Source: Solea solea
Lineage: Eukaryota; Chordata; Actinopteri; Pleuronectiformes; Soleidae
Direction: 5' to 3'
DNA length: 64,000 nucleotides
Assembly: GCF_958295425.1 (NCBI RefSeq)
Contig: NC_081144.1
Location: forward strand, 4,699,739-4,763,738
The position numbers and the translations under genes were made by a program. The notes under the pieces were generated by a model. That model had not been told where the DNA came from. It searched no databases and was given only the letters and a program-made list of their open reading frames with translations. Positions within the stretch are counted from its first letter, which is position 1. The number at the start of each line of letters is the position of its first letter. Shown here piece by piece: positions 1 to 11,300 of the stretch.

Positions 1-685
1 CGCTGTGGGATGTCTTTATCCACCCCCGCCTCTCGACTGTTCTCACAAGATCACAACACACACACACACACAAAGAAAAAACACGGTCCCAGACGACGAG
101 CCATCAAGATTGTGACACTCAGATGAATGTCATTGAGCAGCAGTAGCACGCACACACACACACACACACACAGTGTCGTTCCTCCGGTCCAGGACGCCGC
201 TGGGCTAAAGTACGACTGAATTATTTGTTGGCTGATTGCACTTTAAGGAAAGGCCAACATCGAAAAAGGATTGTGGCAATATAGAGGCCTTTACCCGAGA
301 AATAATACATAGCAGCAGACATTTTATCATTTCTTTTTCGTCCTCTCCGAGTTTTCCTTCTCTGAGAGTCGGGGCGGTTGGCAGTGGGTAACCATGACGA
401 TCTTTGTTCTAAAGTGGGAGCCGACAGAAAAAGGCAGCAAGCACAGATTTTATCCTCTCTTCTACAGATTTATTACATAGTTTTGTCTAGAAACAGACGG
501 ATCCACGTCCTAATAAAACTCCACTTGTATTTCTACCTGATCGACGAGGGGATAATTTTATCATTCCAGACGCGGTGATTTTGAAATAATCCAAAATGTT
601 GCAGATTATTTTTGGTTACTTTGCACTGGTTTACAGTGTCGGTGGAAATTAAATTGATTGTCATTTGTAAAAAAAACTGATATCT

Positions 686-722
<37 letters not shown>

Positions 723-2609
723 CATTAGCACACGCTTAGAGGACGTCGTTAGATTCAGCATAGGTGTGTACATTTTTTCTAGCAATAATCCTTTTCCTTT
801 CTGGTTTTCCCTCTGAGGACAAAGGTGAAGCATCGTGTACTCAAAGCGCGACGGTTGTGCAGTATTAGACACAGTGTCTGGTTTGGAGCTTCTTCTTCTT
901 CTTCTTTTTCTTTCTTTCTTTCTTCTTTATGTCTGTGAATATGAATTGTAAATATGCTTCAAATGTACTATATAAATATATATATATATATATAAATATA
1001 TGCTTTTGTAGGTCATATACTGTTTTTTGCACAGATTGTAAGGCTCGATATTTAAAAGTGTAATTTTCTTATTCCGTCATAGGTCAGCTTTTATTTTCAG
1101 TACGTTAAAAGCGTCGGTGGGAAGGGAAGGGAGTCCTCTCTCTGAGCAGTACGTGTGGATTTTTCTTGTCTTGCTGCCACGTTTTTTATTTAATTTCTCT
1201 TTATTTTTCCGAGGACATAGTCTTAGCAAAACAGGTGCTAGTGAGTATATTTCTTTTTTAATTATTTTTCTCTGGCAAAAAAAAAAAAAAAAAAAAACAC
1301 AAAAAAACAACAAAAACAAAATACGCCTACGTGAAAAAGAGTTGACACACGATTGTGTTCGGCTTCAAAAGGCCCGGATGTCTTACCAGTGTGTGTGGGG
1401 TTGATATTTTCTGACCTTTAACCTCATGCTTGCGTGCGTGTGTGTATGTGTGTGATTTTTTTTTTTTTCCCATTCCTGAGATTTCTGAGCTCTCATCCTC
1501 AGACGTGAGAATGTGGAAATCAGTGTCAGTGTCTAACCGTGTGTAGCTGTCCTTTAGTTTGTCAACATAATACGTTTAATCCCCGACGGAAGTGACACAA
1601 GAAAGCATTTAAATAATCCCTGTTTGCCTTTAGTTTCTTCTTATGTTCCCCCGTGAAGCTCATTTTTTAATCTCCTGCTCAATCCAAAGATTTCTTTTGT
1701 TCCGTCATTCTGCAGTGCGTAGAAAATGTTCCTGATTTTAGATCGTGTGCAAGTGCTCGTGTGCTTTTACCGTCGCACATATGATACCTATGATATACAT
1801 TGAGCTAAATATGTTTAATGACATATATTATTATATCCCCATCTGTATGACATAGAGTAGAGATGAGTCTGCTTCTAACTGAGGTGGTTTGACTTTTTTT
1901 GTTTCTGTTTGTGATCGTTTCCTTCCCTCCCTCTCTCTCTCTCTCTCTCTCTCTGTTGAACTTTTAACACCCTGTTTATTTGTGGTGCTGCAAAAAAACG
2001 GTTATTTCTCCAGAGAACGTTCATCTGGGAAGTGAGGATTTATGATTGATGTCATTATGTCTCAGAATATTAGACTTTGTTGTATTTTTATTATTGTTAT
2101 TATTATTTTAAAATCACAATCTCAATGAAGAATATGAAAGATTGATCTATAAGTATTAGGAAATTGTGTTTTGCTTGAACGGAAGGAGCCGCGGAGCTAA
2201 AGAGAAGTCGCATCTGGGGAAACTTTTCGTCGTTATTACGAGATGTAAAATACTATTGCATTTTTTTCTTACCTTGTTTCTTGATGTTAATATCAATGTA
2301 AATATAAATTTATATTTAAACATTACACCGTCTCCACTGACTCTTTGCAGTTGTTGTGTCTATGCATGTTTTTGTTTCTTCCTTTCTTTAGGACCTCGTC
2401 ATGACTCGTAGTCTTCTTTGGGACTAAAGCCTGGTCCTGATGAGGCAGAACCTGGGTTCTGAGCGCCTTAATCAGGTTTTTGATAAGATGTCAATTTTTG
2501 TTAGGCATTCATTTTCAATTAAAGGTTGAAATCCTACATTGTGTCAGTTTAACAAAAATCTCAACTAATAACTTCTACACTAGCTGAAGTAACTCAAAGT
2601 TTGACTTCA

Positions 2610-2649
2610 TTGTCTCTTACAACAAAGTTACTTTTGTTGTAAGAGACAA
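2610..2649. repeat. perfect 17-bp inverted repeat (hairpin)
   Basis: TTGTCTCTTACAACAAA (2610-2626) is followed by a 6-nt loop and its exact reverse complement (2633-2649). Pairing stops immediately outside the stem, so it looks like the core of a small foldback element rather than a microRNA precursor. Confidence 0.85.
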
Positions 2650-2956
2650 AGAGTTTTTCGTCTTTGTGAATTTAGTTCATATTGAGTTTGCACCTGGCAA
2701 ATACTCCATATTACAAAAAACATACACTAATACTCAAACTAATAAAACTAAGCTTTTACAACAGATAAAAACTAGCAAACCCGCTCTTATAAACGGATTA
2801 AAACTAACACATTTTAAAAACAAAAAGTTCAAACTAATGAAAAATCCAAAACTATTATAACCTCTGTGGAGGCGCGGGCAGCTGTCAGTCTACTGCTACC
2901 TCATTTTCCAAGTTTGTGTTACGGTTACGCCCCCAAGGCTGTGACTGCTTTTTCCT

Positions 2957-2982
2957 TGTGTGTGTGTGTGTGTGTGTGTGTC
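2957..2982. repeat. (GT)n microsatellite
   Basis: Uninterrupted GT dinucleotide run in the region upstream of rbm38. Confidence 0.9.
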
Positions 2983-3915
2983 TGCATGTGAGTGTGTGAT
3001 AGGCTGCAGGTGTGCATGTTTGATTGAATGACATCTCTGTGTGTGTGAAAGTCTATAGGTGGATCCTGGGAGCTGATTGGTCCTGCACAGGAGGTTCCAC
3101 AATCATCCGAGCTGCAGGGGACTTCCTGGAACCTCTCACAGCCAGCAGACATTTTGTGCTTTTTTTTTTTTAATAAACCGTTAAAATGGTTTGTTCGCTT
3201 GTTGCTGGTGGTTTCTTGTGAGTTGAGAAGAGGGAGTCTCTACACTCTTGTTGCGATCAGGTTTTCCCCTAGGCCTGTTTTTAAAAGAAAGGAAAGGAAA
3301 GCATCTTTATTGTCATTATACAACAGTTAACAGTTATTTGTAAATCTGAAAAAAGTCATTCAATCAAGTCACAAAATGTCACATGTTACCTGATTACAGT
3401 TAAGGTTAGGTGTAAACCTTTAGTTAGGCTGATCACGATGATTGGAAGTTAATGCAGTGTCCTAACAAGGATAGTTGTGTGGGTGGGTTCTTGTAAAGAC
3501 TTGTGAGGACATTTTTGGGAAAGTTAGGACATTTAAAATGGCGTTAAGTTTATGTTAGTAAAGGTTAAGGTAAGGGAATGCATTATGTGTGTGTGTGTGG
3601 GAGTCAGAGTGAAGTGGAGAGGATTTCAGAGTGTGAAAAACCTCAAGACGAGAGCTTCACTCCTGTCGTGTGCAGTCTGACGCTCATCTGCTGTTTGTTT
3701 CCTGTGTCTGCTCTCACACTTTTGTTATTAATCACACCACTTTCTTCCCTTTTCTCCCCAACAGATCTTTGCACTGCTGTTCCTGATAGTGGTTCCTCCC
3801 CCTCAAGGCCGTCCCCACTGTGTCTGTACAGCCTTGTGTGTTAGAATCACTGTCAGGTTTTTCATTGTTTGACTCATTCAACCCTTTAGTTTATACCGCT
3901 CAATGCCACTTATCC

Positions 3916-4020
3916 ATGGTCACATGGCGGTGTGGTGGCTCGCACTATTGCCTCACAGCAAGAAGGTCGCCAGTTTGACCAAGGGTCTGTCTGTGTGTTT
4001 CAATGTTTTCCCCTTGTGCG
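3916..4020 (+). repeat. SINE fragment, tRNA-derived head
   Basis: The segment begins with a decayed tRNA-like head (GGCGGTGTGGTGGCTCGCAC, then a cysteine/alanine-like anticodon region and a degenerate B box). It continues into the body seen in the full copy at 40563-40943, reading in the opposite orientation to that copy. It is a truncated, diverged fish SINE of the Mermaid/V-SINE type; the family name is from memory of fish repeats, not a search. Confidence 0.6.
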
Positions 4021-4025
4021 CATGG

Positions 4026-4178
4026 CCTTCAGGGAAATAGGCTTGTAGGCTTGGAGGATCGTCAGTTCAAATCCCGGGACAAGGTCACAGCTGGGGTGCC
4101 CCTGAGCAAGGTACACAACCCCCAATGTGAACAGGGCACAGATAAAGTGCTGCCCACTGCTGGTATGTGGATTAAATG
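4026..4178 (+). repeat. second tRNA-derived SINE fragment
   Basis: It contains a B-box-like AGTTCAAATCCC near 4068, followed by a body with GGTGCCCCTGAGCAAGGTAC, a motif common in teleost SINE bodies. It abuts the preceding SINE fragment but is a different family. Confidence 0.55.
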
Positions 4179-4189
4179 AAGGCAGTGTT

Positions 4190-4700
4190 GGAATGTAACA
4201 AAGTACAAATACTTTGCTACTGTAATTAAGTAAAATATTCACATATCTGTACTTTACTTTGTTATCAATATTTCTAGCAATTTTTACTTTTACTCGACTA
4301 CATTTCCTGAATAAATTGTGTACTTTTACTCCACTACATTTCCTCTAACTATCTTTGTTGTTCGTTACCAAATCAAATCAGAAGAAGAGTTGATATTATG
4401 GTCTGTATATATAGAGAGCTTTTCTTGTCTTAATACTACAGTTTTGCACCCATTCACACACTGCTACATGGGGTTAAGTGACTTACTACAAGGAATTGAA
4501 CCCTCAACCTTCCAGTTGAAAGACAACTCGCCCTACCATGACTCTATCCCAATCCTCACTTTTTTAATACTTTTACTTCTAAAACTTAAGTACATTTTAT
4601 ATCAGAAAATGACTTTTGATACTTAGGTACACTATACTTTAAGTCTTTTACTTAAGTAAAATGATAAAAAGTGACTTCAACTTCTACCAAAGGTCACTAT
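4190..4700. repeat. dispersed DNA element with nested SINE
   Basis: Both ends carry the AAGTAcTTTTACTt type of repeated sequence (AACAAAGTACAAATACTTTG near 4197; TTTTACTTAAGTAAAATG near 4648) in inverted relation, as in a very common teleost non-autonomous DNA element. A SINE-like segment at about 4440-4550 interrupts it. Confidence 0.6.
4440..4552 (-). repeat. SINE fragment nested in DNA element
   Basis: Read on the minus strand it has a tRNA-like head with B box GGTTCAATTCC, then a body ending near GTGTGAATGGGTGC, as in teleost tRNA SINEs. It lies inside the element spanning 4190-4700, so it inserted later. Confidence 0.55.
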
Positions 4701-5144
4701 CACTAATTGAAATTTGTATACTTTGGTTTAGACTAAAAACAACTCTCACAAGACAACTCTCACATTTGAACATTATGACTGGTAATGACGTCAACATTAG
4801 CTTAAGTCAGTGTGAGCTTGTTTATGTTCAGGTCGAGCTTCACTGAGCCAAAATGGCCGCATTAACACAGACACTGTAACATATTAACTGCAGTAATGTA
4901 GCAATGAACCCTGTGTAACTACATTACAGTTGGGTTAGGGTTATAGTTCAACATTAACTCTTTGTGGTTAAAGGTCCAGAGTGTAAAACTGAGTTACATT
5001 TAATCAGGAAACTGCTGTGGATTGTGATACATTAAAGAACTTTTGAACCAGGAAAAATGTGCTTATCTATTTGTAAATATAATGTATATACTGTATTTAC
5101 ACATACTGTAAATACTGTTTATTATGTATATATTTTATTATGTC

Positions 5145-5262
5145 TTTTAAATTTTCTTAATTTTCTTTTGCATTTTATCATTTTCTTTCACATTTTCTTA
5201 ATTTTTTTCCTTTTTTTTCCATTTTCTTCGTTTTCTTTCACATTTTCTTCCCCTTTCTTATT
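5145..5262 (+). repeat. pyrimidine-rich low-complexity tract
   Basis: About 118 bp of imperfect repeats of the type CATTTTCTT/TTTTCTTAATT, almost all C and T on the plus strand. It lies about 400-500 bp upstream of the likely rbm38 5' region. Confidence 0.7.
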
Positions 5263-5639
5263 CAACACAGGTGATCAGGTAGTGTCATGGAGAAAGGTGA
5301 ATTTCATTGCAGAGATAATGTTTTTTTGTTTTGTTTTGCATATGACAGTGAAGCTTTTGAATCATAGGGACACGTCTTCCTTATGGAGACAAAAAGCATG
5401 TCCCTAAAATGTGAAGACATGTTTTCTGATTTGAATGAGATTAGGGTTAGGTTAAAGTTAAGGTTAAGATTAGGAAGTGTTATGGTCAAGGTGAGGTTAA
5501 GTCTCCAGGAAATGAATGTAAGTCAATATAATGTCATGGTAACCAGTGTGTGTGTGTGTATGAGAGAGAAAGAGAGAGAGACAGGGAGAGAGAGCGAGAG
5601 CAGGGTGGAGCAGGAGTCGATGAAAAAGACGCACAGCTC

Positions 5640-5998
5640 TACTATTGGTCCAGACGCAGAGTGGGCGCACGCTGCTCTCTCTCTCTCTTACGCACTTTCA
5701 GAGGCTCCAGGAGGCTGCGTGTGTGTGTTTTTTTCCCCCGGACAGAGGAGAGGAAGGTCCGAGCACCTGTCAGGAGAGAGAAGTGTTCACGTAAAGACTT
5801 GATATGATGAAAGCATCAGGAGGCTGCGTGCTGAGCCATGGACGCGCTGCAATAACGCGCCTGTGACCAAAGAAGTGCATGAAGTTCTTCTGCCGCCGCT
5901 GCTGCTTTGTTTTTGTCTACCTCTTCTTTTTCTTTCGCCTGAGCCGCATGAGTTCGCCGCTGTTTTTAGGTCAGCTGGTGGGGGTTCCGTTAGAAATA
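5640..5998 (+). promoter_or_regulatory. putative rbm38 promoter/5'UTR
   Basis: Composition changes here from AT-rich repeats to a GC-richer stretch running into the first coding exon. No convincing TATA box is visible. The exact transcription start cannot be set from sequence alone. In-frame upstream ATGs at 5879 and 5948 lie in this leader, with no intervening stop before the RRM. Confidence 0.45.
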
Positions 5999-6169
5999 AT
6001 GCACCCCACCATGGAGAAGGACACAACTTACACCAAGATCTTCGTCGGCGGGCTGCCGTACCACACCAACGACGCGTCACTTCGGAAATATTTCGAGACT
6101 TTCGGGGACATCGACGAGGCGGTGGTGATCACGGACAAGCAGACGGGAAAATCCAGAGGATACGGCTTT
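5999..6169 (+). CDS. rbm38: rbm38 exon 1 (RRM N-terminal half)
   Basis: It encodes 57 aa from [18 protein letters not shown] to SRGYGF and ends at a GTGAGT donor in phase 0. The ATG at 5999 gives the family-like start. The ATG at 6011 has a near-perfect Kozak context (CCCACCATGGAG) and would drop only three residues. The frame stays open upstream to ATGs at 5948 and 5879, so a longer N-terminus like that of mammalian RBM38 is possible. Confidence 0.93.
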
Positions 6170-8304
6170 GTGAGTTCGCCACTTTTATTATTTACTAGCC
6201 TCTGTGGGTTAGTGGAACAGATCGAGTCTGTGGCACACACTAATTTAGTTTAAAATGACTTGTATTTCTTGGTTATTATTATTATTATTATTATTATTTG
6301 TGGTGCCTTGGAGCCACAAACACTTGACACTTTGTCCCCTCAGCAGCAGCAGCATGTGCCATGTGTCTGGTGGTGTCAGTCACATGCTTGGAGCATGAGC
6401 AGCAGGTTATTTCTTACATGTGTGTCATCAATTATCTGTGGATTCCCACATGAACAAGAGTGACACTCAAGCGGAGGGACACACTATGTAGGTCTGTGTG
6501 CAGCACGCACACACACACACACACACAGAGACACACAGAGAGAGTTGATAATATGCAGCTGTGGACAGATGTCTGTCTTTGTGCAGGGCCTTTTCCACAG
6601 ACTTTGAGGGCTCCAGTCCAAAGGAACCCGTGGGTCCGACCATAGACTGTGTATTAAAAAGATGACGTAGTCTTCTGGTTGCAGAACAAACTCCCTTTTT
6701 TTAAAAGTCCAGACACTTTTGAAACCAGAATTTCACTGGATGATACCAGCTGTGAGACACACTGGTGTCCACTCTTATTCATCTATTTCACTCTAAATGG
6801 GAACTTAATTTACGAAATGGACACCATGTGTTACTGGAAAAGACCTGAAGTAGAGAAGTAGGGAAGTAGGGAAGTAGGCTCATTTTACCCATAGACTTCC
6901 GTTCAAACTTTAGTTATTTTTGCCACCAGTGCAGTCGCCTCTGGCCTCTGGCCTCTGGCTATTCAATAAATAATAAATAAATTGTTGTGTTTCCATCGAG
7001 TGGCGTGGTTCGGTTTGGTTTTCCATTTTTGGCACCCTTCCCTTGGGGTAGGAAAAGTCTTATCACCTCATCAAACTAAGACGATATCCAATTCTAAGAC
7101 CCTTTTCTTGTCATATGTCACGATATTTTCTCCTAATGATTAATAACAAAAAGGTCTGTTTAAAGACTCCATAGCCGTGCTTCCATTCAGTGGAATGGTT
7201 CGGTTTGGTTTGGTACAGTATAGTACCAAAAATAACTGGCCCTTATCTTTCCATTATTTGACAACAGAGTAAAATGGTACAGTTAGGGCGGAGCTAGATG
7301 GGCTCCACCCATCACACGATGTTCTGTTGTCTGTTGTGTCACGTTCAGTGTCGTCGTTCATTGTCATCACACCGTGGGGCCAGTCTACACCTGAGCTTTA
7401 TCATTCCAAACCCAACTCTGCCATGATGGAAACACAGCAGAAGAATCACTCTACAAACCAGACAACCGTGTCCACTTTTTATTTTTAAATATACACTCTA
7501 CTCAGTCGTACACAAAGCTATTTGCTAGAGGTGACTCACAGCTAACATCCAACCAGCAGCTTGAATCACACATTTTTTTTTAGAGGTTTCCTAACTCCTT
7601 CACTCACTGTCCTCCCTCTCTGTCCTCGCTTGTCCTCTCACTTTATACGTCTTTATTGTGAACTATAACAATCGTTCCATGTCAACACAGACACTTTTAT
7701 TTTGAAACTCTGTGAAATATCTACCATTGCTATATCATGCTGGAATATCAGCCCCCTACTGGCCAGACCAGATGCGCGGTGGTTTCAAGGTCATTTTGAA
7801 TTTAAGAGCCCTGAATTAGACAATAAAAATATTATATACACTCCTGTTGTTTGCAAAGCGACTTTGGGTTTTGTGAAAGGCGCTCATTCACTCACTCATC
7901 TTCTTTTGCTTTATCCTCCACATGAGTGTCGCGGTTGCTGGTGCCAATCCCAGCTGACATAGGGTGAAAGGTGCAGATACAGGTCACCAGACCATCCACA
8001 CTCACACTGACGGTCAATGTTGAGTGTCCAACTTTGCCTAATCCCCAAATCCACATGTTTTTGGACTGTGGGAGGAAAGTGAAGAACCTGGAGTGCTATC
8101 CACTACATATTCTATTAAAAAAAAAAACATATAAACTTCAATAAAAATAAATTAAAAGACAAATTATGAGGAAAACAATCTGTCAATAAATACTTCAGAT
8201 TACAAATATATGTACCAAAACAGTACAATACAGTAAGTACATTATGCAGAAATATGTAAATAGATAAATGATAGAATGTAAATGATCTGTTTTGTTTGTT
8301 GCAG

Positions 8305-8346
<42 letters not shown>

Positions 8347-11300
8347 TGGGGGAGTCTTTGTTCACAGAGGTGTGACATGTCAGTTGGTTCTGCAAGATAA
8401 GCCTGCAGTAGTTTCATTTTGACTTCCTCCCTCTGAGCTCCCCCACCTCCTCCCCCTCCTCCCCCTCCTCACTCCTCCGCTCAGATGTTTCTTTCTTGTT
8501 GTTTATACAGAGAAACTCTGAAGTTTGTGTGTTAAAGAGGCAGACGGACCTCAAGCAGTTCAGATTATCTCTCCCTCTACATAATCATAGTGATGTGAGC
8601 CATGAGTGTGTGTGTGTGTGTTGAGCTGTTCTCTCTCTCTCTTGGACATCATGCTCTTTTCATCCATGACTTCCCCCTACATGGTCTTTATTCCCAGCAG
8701 CAGCTTCTTGAACCTCTGTTTGCAAATAACAGTTCCGAGTGTGACGCTGTGAAATGAAAGCAAGCGTGGTGGTTTCATTTTCAGTGTCAAGCGCTTCCCA
8801 TTTCTGTTGTTGCTGTAGCTGCAGACAACGTTACTCCAGTTTTCATTTACATGAACTCTGCCGTCCACACTAGCCCAGCGTTTTCAGAAAACTCCAGAAT
8901 CTGGAGCTTTTGGAATTGATGGTGCAGTTACTGGCATTTTTGATTGGTTAAAATAAGATAAGATAAGAAAATACTTTACTACACCCACAAAGGTCACATT
9001 TATGGTGTCACGGCAGCAAAGGCAGTAAAGGTAATTAATAATAAACATTAGGGTGACAAGATTAGTTGATTACTAAATGAATCATCAACTATTTTGATAA
9101 TTAATGTATCGATTAAATTGATGAAACAAGTTTTCAGATTTTTCAGCTTCTTAAATGTGAATATTTTCTGGTTTCTTTGCTCCATGTAAGAAAGAAATCA
9201 TGAAAAACTGAATCATTTTGACAAAACAAGACATTCGAGAACATCATTTCCATGTTTGACAAACACTGATCAACATTTTTCAACATTTTCTGACATTTTA
9301 TGGACTAAACACTAAACATGGATTGAAAGTCATTTTAACAAACACGGCCACAACTTGACTATCAGCTGCTCATAACCCAAATCCTTTAATGATATTGTTC
9401 ACCATTATTGTTTCTTGTTTGCAATACTTGCCTGAAATCATTCAACCTATCGAGAGAGACTCAATTTCCAGGATTATGGAAAATATGATCAAAGTAAAAT
9501 CATTTTTTAATTTACAGCTGTTGCAATGGCAATTCCATTTGTGACATTCATTGTATAATGGATTTAAAACAGGATGGAGCATTCCCACATACCATTAAGT
9601 ATTAACTTTGTATTGCAACACCGATATGAGAACTTAAAGACATTCATTGTTTACATTAGAGCTGCAACTAACGATTATTTTCATCATCGATTAATCTGTT
9701 GATTGAGTAATCCTTTGGTCCATAAAATGTCAGAAAATGTTAAAAATGTTGATCAGTGTTTGTCAAACCTGGAAATGAAACACTTTTAATGATTTCTTTG
9801 TTATCTGGAGCAAAGAAATAAAGAAAATATAACCAGAAATCTTGTTTTGATGATGAAAAAAGCTTCAAACCGACGGAGTTGACAATTAATTTAGTAATCG
9901 ATTAATAATCGATTAATCGTGTAATTGTTTCAGCTGTAGTTTAAACGAATTGTAAGTTTCAGCCTTCTTGATTTGCCAACTGCATTGTTTTTAAATTGCG
10001 ATTTCGATTTGAAAACCAATGGATGCAGATTACTTTCTGATAGAGAGCTGAAAGCATGGAAACATAGTATGGATGTAGCCCTCTTGTGTGTGTGTGTGTG
10101 TGTGTGTCTTAACCTTAACTACATCCTCCCACTGTTATCTGCCCACTCCTCAACTCACACCCTCAAGGTAGATTCCAGCATCTCATGCTTGGCAGCCTGG
10201 TCTAAAAACAAACCAAAAACAAATCTGCCTCCTACATATCAGCCCACACCAGACCTTACACACAGCCGGTTGTCGACTGGCAGCACTGGAACGGGCTAAT
10301 TGCTCCCCTCATATAAGGTGTAGTCAGTCCGTCAGTGTCTCCTCATGCTTTCAGCCTGAGACTGAATCGTATGAGGAGAAGGAGTAGGACAGCAGCTCCC
10401 TCAGGGCCTCCTCGCTCTGGGTGTGTTGGGATCACTCCCTGCGTTAGTAAGAGTTTTGACCGACATCATGATGAGTATTGTTGACGCGCTGTGACATTCC
10501 TGTGAACAGGTGACCATGATGGACAGAGGCGCAGCAGAGCGGGCGTGCAAAGACGCAAACCCCATCATCGATGGCAGGAAGGCCAACGTGAACCTGGCGT
10601 ACCTGGGAGCGAAGCCTCGCAGCTCGCAGACAAGTGAGTGTGTGATAATCTGTCGTTTTAACAAGACTTGTGTTAACCTGTTACATTAAACACTAGAAAA
10701 AAAATAGATTGTCTTAGTCCACTAAGCTAGACTTATGTAAACATGATAGTCTGACTGAAATTGTCAGATTAGCCAGAAGTCGGACTAACACCCAGATAAT
10801 GTCATTTGGAGTAGAGCTACTGCTGTGTATACATATTTGCCGCTTTTCCACTACATGGTCCCAGGCAAGACTCAACTCGCTTCAGTGCGACATGGCACAT
10901 TTTTTTTTTTTTTCTTTTCCATTAGCGATAGTACCTGGTTCTTTTTTTAGTACCTGCTCTGGCGAGGTTTCAAATGAGCTGAGCCGATTCAATGCTTGAC
11001 GTCGTCAGAGAGTGTCGTCACAGGAAGTATCATGAGCGCGACGTCCGACACAACAATCAAACTGAACAATGCCGAGCTGTAGATCACTTAAAAATACTTC
11101 ATCTCCAACATTTAGCAAAGTAAATGAGTAAAAGCTCAATATTTAGCAGAGGAGTCTGGTGTATTTAGTGGGTGACCTGCAAAAAGGCTGTGTAGCGGGT
11201 GTAAAAATACACATGATGAATGAACTAAACGTGGGCAAAAATATAGTTGTTTTTCTTAAGAAAACGGTTAGTGTGCAATGAATGTGCAATAAATAATAAT

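Larger units (their letters stand above)
1..5640. other. upstream non-coding region, no gene recognised
   Basis: No reading frame here looks like a conserved protein. The first 2.5 kb is AT/T-rich with poly-T runs, an ATT run (689-722), a TA run near 962-1004, a CT run near 1931-1955, an AATAAA at 512-517 and a Pumilio-like TGTAAATA near 947. This composition resembles a long vertebrate 3'UTR of a plus-strand gene lying to the left, but no stop codon or coding end is visible to prove it. From 2.4 to 5.6 kb there are a perfect hairpin, SINE pieces, a DNA-element copy and a pyrimidine-rich tract (5145-5262). Confidence 0.5.
6170..10509 (+). other. rbm38: rbm38 intron 1
   Basis: It runs from the GTGAGT donor to the AACAG acceptor. 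It holds an ATT run near 6277-6298, a CA run near 6509-6530, a SINE body at 7870-8105, a 40-bp GT run (8306-8345), an inverted pair of one dispersed element (9052-9945) and a GT run at 10085-10107. No coding exon is visible. Confidence 0.8.

Noticed and set aside
2610..2649. MicroRNA precursor
   Set aside because: A 17-bp stem is too short and pairing does not extend beyond it.
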